A program made the position numbers and the translations under genes. Positions 20,171 through 24,982 of a stretch of DNA of 24,982 nt are shown in pieces. The stretch is from a virus: IMG/VR virus record IMGVR_UViG_3300045790_002527, positions 1-24,982 of that record. One strand, written 5' to 3'. Below the pieces are notes generated by a model. It was not told the DNA's origin and did no database searches. It was given only the letters and a program-made list of their open reading frames with translations. Position 1 is the stretch's first letter. The number at the start of each line of letters is the position of its first letter.

Positions 20171-22282
20171 TCAAAAAGGTAAATCCTCTTGACTACTATT
20201 CATTTTTTTTGAATTAGGGGTCGCAGGGGAATTTGGAAATGATTTTGAAGCCTTCTCCTCATCACTGTCAAACAAACTATTTTGATGAACCTGAAAATCT
20301 ACTGCACTTCTGATTTCATCCTCACAATACAGCAAGCTAATGTCAACTACATAAACGCTAGTGTTGCGAGCATTTCGCCCTTTGTCCATACGTTCCTTAT
20401 CTTTATATCTTACAAAGCTTGCTTCTTCTTTTAAGCGCTCTGTCATAGTGCTAGTTTGTGGTGGTGCACTTTCTCCTCTATACTGACTAAACCATTGGCG
20501 CTGTATTCTTATGTAACAGCTAGTAAAATTGAAATACAATAAATTACCGTCTAGTTTAAAATCGTGACCGTGTTCTAATCGCTCCATATGACTTCCGCGC
20601 ATACTCGCTAAGAAACAATTCCACCATTTAGTAATAATGCTAGCGTTACTCATAAGACCCATTTGTCGTTTAAGCGTCTTGTCGAAATGGGACATCATAT
20701 CTTGATGACTGAATGTAAAATCTATATTGGGCACATCTTTAAACATTTTGTAAAAGGTGCCTAACACAGCAAGATTTGTAATCATACGGCTATTAGCTTC
20801 CTTGTTACGTTCTGTGATAACTGCTTTAAATTCTCTAAATGTTGGTTTAAAGTTGTTTTTAACCATTTCTCTATGGTGCAGGAACAGCTCCGTAAACCCA
20901 CTGATTCCTTTCTTAGTCATATCACTAAGCTTTTCATACTCTTTAGTTTCTGTATCTGTAAATGTGGTTTTATCCATAAAGTTCCAAACCATACGTGTTA
21001 TTAAAGCTTCTTGGTCTGCAGGATAGTTACCTGTAATTAATGGTGATGATAAAATAGGTATGCTCTCTGTACCAACGTGGCTATTTATATTACCACGTTT
21101 ATACCCGTTTCTGTCCCATAAACCCTTAAGAATACCATCGGTTTGAGGGTCTCCATTTTTATATTCAGAAAGTTGCGATATAAGATTGCTAAACTGAGCA
21201 AACTCACGCACTTTTGCCTTAAGAGTTGAAGCTCCTCCTTCTAAATTAATTGGCGTTTGAGGTTTACCGAAAAAGGATTGACAAACGTCTGCTAATTGAT
21301 CTTTACCAGAAGATGCTTGGCCATAAAGGAATAAAAGAGGGAAACCATCAATCTGATCTACAATTATATCCTGAAACATACTAGAAACAGTAAACAGTAG
21401 TCCCATCATACCGTGTTCTCTGTGCACCTTTATAACTTGACTTGCGTAATTGGAGAACGAAATTGGTGGTGGTAAACACAATACTTTCTTTTGAGGCTCG
21501 TAGTGAAACGGACTGTTTTTAAATATGTCATTTGCCGAAGGCACGTAGTAGCTTGTACCTTTGTGCTCAAAAACTCCGTTTTGATCTATTTCAATCGGGT
21601 CCTCTCCTGGTAATGTAACTTTGTTATTCCAAACCCAAAATCCTTCTGCCTGCCAACCGAGAACATCTATCTTACGACCCACACCCATTTTATCCATTAA
21701 ATACCACTTAAGCTTTTGGTGCTCAGCCCGTCCACCTCTCCATTGGTAATTGCCTCTGTCTGTAATTTCGCTTTCAAAACTCTCTGGTTTATTAAGCCTA
21801 CTCGAAGGTATATCGAATACTGCAGAAACATTTTCGATGTTTTTTACTCGTATTAATTTTGAAGCTTCTTTATCATCATTCATATGTTGAATAACTTCAA
21901 TAGAAAAATTACTTACTGACTGAAAATTATAAGGTGGCTGTGAACCCGTTTGCACCCAAATTTGATTCTTAGCCATAAAAAGTTGATATTTTTTTATAGT
22001 AGCCTCAACCTCTTCTAGCTTAATACCTAAGTTTTTAGGTAGTCTATAAAATTCATCTGGCTGAATTTCTCCGAACGTTAATGGAGAATTATCTTTATTA
22101 GATTTTGAAGTCGGCTTTAACCAGGAATTAATCTGAGTTTTTGACACCTTACTTTTTTGCTGCAGCATACCTGCATAGATAGTTCGCATACTTTCATCAT
22201 CAATAGATTTAATAATGATTGCTAACTTTTTAGCTTCAGATACAGTTTCAATAGCATCCTTGCCTTTAAACCTATGCTCCAT
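20171..22282 (-). CDS. Replicative helicase-like P-loop ATPase (DUF927/SF3-like)
   Basis: A 703-residue phage replication protein. Residues 1-60 are helical and polar. Residues about 175-260 carry the GNYQWRGGRAEHQKLKWYL and VLGWQAEGFWVWNN features that I associate with DUF927-type helicase proteins. The ATPase core begins with FPLLFLYGQASSGKDQLAD, Walker A at 321-328. A Walker B-like strand NLISQLSEYKNG at 366-377 has S-E where D-E/D-D is usual. A probable arginine finger lies in ALITRM (R430). The tail (about 560-703) is polar and probably unstructured at the end. It starts directly after the primase stop codon (TGAATG). Helicase activity is inferred from domain type and the primase neighbour. 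Confidence 0.7.
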   Translation of the reverse strand: MEHRFKGKDAIETVSEAKKLAIIIKSIDDESMRTIYAGMLQQKSKVSKTQINSWLKPTSKSNKDNSPLTFGEIQPDEFYRLPKNLGIKLEEVEATIKKYQLFMAKNQIWVQTGSQPPYNFQSVSNFSIEVIQHMNDDKEASKLIRVKNIENVSAVFDIPSSRLNKPESFESEITDRGNYQWRGGRAEHQKLKWYLMDKMGVGRKIDVLGWQAEGFWVWNNKVTLPGEDPIEIDQNGVFEHKGTSYYVPSANDIFKNSPFHYEPQKKVLCLPPPISFSNYASQVIKVHREHGMMGLLFTVSSMFQDIIVDQIDGFPLLFLYGQASSGKDQLADVCQSFFGKPQTPINLEGGASTLKAKVREFAQFSNLISQLSEYKNGDPQTDGILKGLWDRNGYKRGNINSHVGTESIPILSSPLITGNYPADQEALITRMVWNFMDKTTFTDTETKEYEKLSDMTKKGISGFTELFLHHREMVKNNFKPTFREFKAVITERNKEANSRMITNLAVLGTFYKMFKDVPNIDFTFSHQDMMSHFDKTLKRQMGLMSNASIITKWWNCFLASMRGSHMERLEHGHDFKLDGNLLYFNFTSCYIRIQRQWFSQYRGESAPPQTSTMTERLKEEASFVRYKDKERMDKGRNARNTSVYVVDISLLYCEDEIRSAVDFQVHQNSLFDSDEEKASKSFPNSPATPNSKKMNSSQEDLPF

Positions 22283-23425
22283 TCACCAAGAAAAACCTTC
22301 TTCACGATAATCTCTTTCTTGAGACATTTCAGATAAATCAGGTTTTTTGCCTATCCAATTTTTCCAAAGTCTTACAGAATCATCTGGGTCTTGATTAAGT
22401 AATAACAATTGCACTCTAAAACCTAACTTAAGTAATTGAGGTATGTACTTGAGCATTGCTTTTTTACCTGCAGAGTCAGGGTCAAAGCATAGTATGATTT
22501 TCTCTGCAAACTTGCGTAGTATTTTCATCTGCCTTAAGCTAACCGCAGTACCGCAAGATGCAATGGTGTTTAAAATGCCGTGCGTTTGCCAAGCAATAAC
22601 ATCGTTATAGCCTTCAACTAACCAAGCTTCAGAGGTTCCTACAATTGTTTCTTTTGCTTTATCTAAACCAAACCAAAATGTTTCTTTCTTATAGAGGTCT
22701 GAATCAGTTGAGTTAAGCCACTTAGAATATTTACCAGTATTACTTAAATCACGACCAGCCAAACCAACAGGTAAAAACGATTTGCCTTTTCGTTCAATAA
22801 GTGGATATATGACACGGTCTTTAAAAAAATCTGCAGTGTAGCTGCTATATTCTTTAACAAGACCAATCTCCTTAGCATCTGTAACACGACCTTGAGGTAA
22901 GCATAAATCATAAATAAATGTGCCTCCAGGAGCATAACCAATACGATAGGCTTCCACCTCTTTATCTGTGTATTGGCGCTTGCCGTAAACCTCTAATTTA
23001 GCAGGGTGACTTTCGGGTAAGTTTTTAAAAGCTTCCTCATATTTACGAATAGTACTTTCTAATAATGGTTGAAGCTCTAACCTACGCTCTTGTATCTTTT
23101 GCTGCTCCTTGGCATCCTCGCTATTGTCATACTCAATCTCGATGCTATATTTTTTTGCCAGGTACTCAATAGCATCTGGATAAGTCATTTTTTCACTAGT
23201 CATTAAAAAACTAATAGCAGAGTTACCACCTTTACCTGTTGCAAAACATTTCCAAATACCTTTTGTTGGCGAAACAGTAAAGCTTGGCGTGCTCTCTTTT
23301 TTGAACGGACTTAACCCAATATGGTTAGCGCCTTGTTTTTTAAGCTCAATAAATTCTTTAATCACTTGTAAGATATCTGCACTTTCCTCGACGTGTTCTA
23401 TGGTAGATTGTTTGATATATGGCAT
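22283..23425 (-). CDS. DnaG-type DNA primase with degenerate zinc finger
   Basis: A 380-residue primase that would make RNA primers for phage DNA replication. Residues 1-75 follow the CHC2 zinc-binding domain (GLSPFKKESTPSFTVSP; WKCFATGKGGN), but of the usual C, H, C, C ligands only one cysteine (C60) is kept; the others are S39, K42 and T63. The RNA-polymerase core is present: RIGYAPGG, FKDRVIYPL and AGRDL at about 161-226. TOPRIM follows with VEGYND (E271), CFDPDSAGKK (D315, D317) and DPDD at 346-349. There is no C-terminal helicase-binding domain of full DnaG, as usual for phage primases. It lies between two ATPases, 4 bp after one and directly abutting the other. Confidence 0.85.
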   Translation of the reverse strand: MPYIKQSTIEHVEESADILQVIKEFIELKKQGANHIGLSPFKKESTPSFTVSPTKGIWKCFATGKGGNSAISFLMTSEKMTYPDAIEYLAKKYSIEIEYDNSEDAKEQQKIQERRLELQPLLESTIRKYEEAFKNLPESHPAKLEVYGKRQYTDKEVEAYRIGYAPGGTFIYDLCLPQGRVTDAKEIGLVKEYSSYTADFFKDRVIYPLIERKGKSFLPVGLAGRDLSNTGKYSKWLNSTDSDLYKKETFWFGLDKAKETIVGTSEAWLVEGYNDVIAWQTHGILNTIASCGTAVSLRQMKILRKFAEKIILCFDPDSAGKKAMLKYIPQLLKLGFRVQLLLLNQDPDDSVRLWKNWIGKKPDLSEMSQERDYREEGFSW

Positions 23426-23429
23426 TGAG

Positions 23430-24419
23430 TTACTTTATATATTGAACAAAAAAAGAAGTTGGTATTTCTATATTGTAAATACCAGCACCGCGAAGGATCT
23501 TATACATTGTCATTAACACAGCTATGTTCGAGGTTTGTTGTGACAAGTCTAGTTTTGGAATTCGACTCGCTAATATTTCTTTTATCTCTGGATACAAAGC
23601 ATTAAAACGGATAGAAAACTCTTCTTGTCTAAGATTAATCTTATTTCTAATATTGTAGAAATCGTTACGTCCTAATGTTCGACTGAGCAATAGATGTTTT
23701 AATTCCTGATATTTACTGAAATCTGTAAATTCTAAATGAACAGGAATAGTTCTAGATTGTAAACCAACATCTTTTATTTTGTCACAACTTGAAATTATTG
23801 TTGCATAATTTAAAGGTGTTATTCTTTTTTCAATTCCAGAATCAAGAGAACCTGTTTGAAAAAATTGATTATCATACATTTTTTTCAATGTTGAATTAAG
23901 CCTATAATCATCATTGTCTTCATAAAAATCATCGATGACAATAATTGATTCATTACTAGTTTCACTTATTTTCTTTAAGTTTTTTATTGGAAATGGTGGG
24001 TTTAAAAAAGATTTGTTAGCATAAAATAAACGGTTAATAGCATCTGCTAAACTTGTCTTTCCAGATGCCGGATTTCCATAGATATTTAACAAAGGGAAAA
24101 AACCTGTAGTTTCAATAATTTTTCTACGAATTACTGAAGCTGCACCAAAAAGCAGCGCTAATACTGCGACTTCACCATGTACTTCACTTACTAGACTTGC
24201 CATAGATTGAAAATTAATTTCTGATATATGTTCCTGTAGCTCCTCAGATATAATTTCGTTTTGTGTGTGACTAACTAAATTGGTGAATTCAATTTCGTTT
24301 TCTATCAAAACTCGATTAGAAAAGTGTTCCTGAAGATGACATTCTTTTTCAGCTAATACTTTTAGCCTGGTTAAATGAGTGTTCCCTGAAAGCCTTGTAG
24401 TTATTTGGAATAGTTTCAT
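23430..24419 (-). CDS. Small P-loop ATPase homologous to the helicase-like protein
   Basis: A 329-residue ATPase with Walker A GNPASGKT at 115-122, Walker B IIVIDD at 159-164, and a probable arginine finger in LQSRTIP (R223). It aligns with the ATPase part of the 703-residue protein: NFQSMASLVSEVHGEV against FSNYASQVIKVHREHG, GFFPLLNIYGNPASGK against GFPLLFLYGQASSGK, and TSNIAVLMTMYKILRG against ITNLAVLGTFYKMFKD. It lacks that protein's N-terminal 200 residues and C-terminal tail. The two are probably ancient paralogues. It is encoded just before the primase and may act as a helicase loader, a co-subunit or an independent translocase. Confidence 0.65.
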   Translation of the reverse strand: MKLFQITTRLSGNTHLTRLKVLAEKECHLQEHFSNRVLIENEIEFTNLVSHTQNEIISEELQEHISEINFQSMASLVSEVHGEVAVLALLFGAASVIRRKIIETTGFFPLLNIYGNPASGKTSLADAINRLFYANKSFLNPPFPIKNLKKISETSNESIIVIDDFYEDNDDYRLNSTLKKMYDNQFFQTGSLDSGIEKRITPLNYATIISSCDKIKDVGLQSRTIPVHLEFTDFSKYQELKHLLLSRTLGRNDFYNIRNKINLRQEEFSIRFNALYPEIKEILASRIPKLDLSQQTSNIAVLMTMYKILRGAGIYNIEIPTSFFVQYIK

Positions 24420-24421
24420 AA

Positions 24422-24784
24422 TTAAATCTTTTTAATTTTATTAGTTTTTGGAATTCTTAAGCGGTATAAATTTTGTAGAAAATGACCTTGTAGTAATTTT
24501 GATACTGAAGCTTTACAAGTATCACATTTAACACTGGTAATATGATCTTCGATAATTTCTGAATCATCTGCATCTATACTGATATCTTGAGTCATATCAC
24601 CACCACAACAAGGACATTCTACTTTTACGCTAATGGTGATTTCTGGTTCAATTTCAAAAAGCTCAAACTTATTATTGTGAAAGCGCGCTAGTTTTTTATT
24701 GCGATCTAGCACCACTTTTACGTGTAATTCATTATTCAAATTAACAGGTGAACCATCTACATAATCAAAAGGTCTATTTCTCAT
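24422..24784 (-). CDS. Zinc-ribbon protein of the replication operon
   Basis: A 120-residue protein with a beta-rich N-terminal half and a C-terminal zinc ribbon: CPCC at about 58-61 and CDTC at about 86-89, roughly 25 residues apart. An acidic segment (DADDSEIIEDH) lies between. The last 20 residues are basic (IPKTNKIKKI). The ATG overlaps the stop codon of the preceding gene as ATGA, and the next gene begins 2 bp after it. A nucleic-acid-binding role in replication or transcription is inferred from the ribbon and the neighbours. No family recognised. Confidence 0.65.
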   Translation of the reverse strand: MRNRPFDYVDGSPVNLNNELHVKVVLDRNKKLARFHNNKFELFEIEPEITISVKVECPCCGGDMTQDISIDADDSEIIEDHITSVKCDTCKASVSKLLQGHFLQNLYRLRIPKTNKIKKI

Positions 24785-24982
24785 AAAAACTCAGGATTAG
24801 AAACTTCAATATTTTTAGCCTTATTAATTGAGGCTAATTCCTCATTAAAAGATTTTAAGAATCCTTCATAACGTGGCATTAAAAACTCTCTATCATCGTC
24901 TGTAAATTGGTCGTGAGTTTTAAGTTGCTCAATATTTGCTTTTACACGATTAATATCACTTTTAATCGCTTCTGGTGTTCGT
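24781..24982 (-). CDS. C-terminal end of a helical protein (cut by window edge)
   Basis: An open frame enters from the right edge on the minus strand and ends at TGA 24783-24781, overlapping the next ATG by 4 bp. The 67 visible residues are polar and helical (EAIKSDINRVKANIEQLKTH; MPRYEGFLKSFNEELASINK), ending VSNPEFL. The start and most of the protein lie outside. The tight overlap places it in the same replication operon. No family can be assigned from this fragment. Confidence 0.6.
   Translation of the reverse strand, partial: RTPEAIKSDINRVKANIEQLKTHDQFTDDDREFLMPRYEGFLKSFNEELASINKAKNIEVSNPEFL

Noticed and set aside
1-24982. Integrase, transposase, IS element, attachment site, tRNA or rRNA
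   Set aside because: None of the translated proteins shows recombinase or transposase motifs, and no tRNA-like cloverleaf or flanking duplication was noticed, so integration state cannot be judged.

Overview
The window is most of a tailed-phage genome (prophage or free virus) from a Bacteroidota host, probably Flavobacteriia. Evidence for the host: low G+C, start codons preceded by A-rich leaders such as AAAATTATG instead of Shine-Dalgarno sites, promoter boxes resembling the Bacteroidota -7 element TAnnTTTG, and an ArdC-like plus N6-methylase gene pair of a type common on Bacteroidota mobile elements. No integrase, transposase, tRNA, rRNA, IS or CRISPR array is visible, so integrated or free state cannot be decided here.

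Layout. Positions 1-2082 read rightward: the end of an unknown gene, an ArdC-N-like ssDNA-binding protein, a short N6-adenine-methylase-like protein ending in a hairpin, and an unrecognised 269-residue protein. Everything from 2106 to 24982 reads leftward. In order of transcription (right to left): a replication block (cut-off gene, zinc-ribbon protein, small P-loop ATPase, DnaG-type primase, large P-loop ATPase/helicase-like protein); a repeat-rich intergenic stretch at about 19990-20168 that looks like an origin or operator cluster; six small early genes including a NUMOD4/HNH-like DNA-binding protein; a strong terminator at 18172-18214; then the late genes.

The late genes fall into four blocks. 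Each is preceded by the same 9-bp sequence CATGTCACA, 20-21 bp upstream of a -7-like box: (P1) 165-residue protein, tail fibre, 186-residue protein; (P2) membrane protein, lytic transglycosylase endolysin, spanin-like protein, 107-residue protein; (P3) S49 prohead protease, capsid protein with built-in scaffold, tail-tube-like structural protein; (P4) helical protein, PLD-like protein, DUF3307 membrane protein, several small proteins including an Acb2-like one, small terminase candidates, large terminase, zinc-ribbon protein. Two of these promoters lie directly behind strong terminators, which suggests independently controlled late units under one shared regulator.

Most notable: the four-copy late promoter motif; the composite 17-bp repeat cluster beside the helicase; a pair of homologous ATPases flanking a primase that has lost most of its zinc-finger ligands; a possible Acb2-like cyclic-nucleotide sponge; a related C-terminal beta domain on the capsid and the next structural protein; and no visible portal or tape-measure gene although protease, capsid and terminase are present. 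Portal and most tail genes must lie outside the window or be unrecognisable. All functions are from reading translated sequences and recalled family motifs; no database search was possible.
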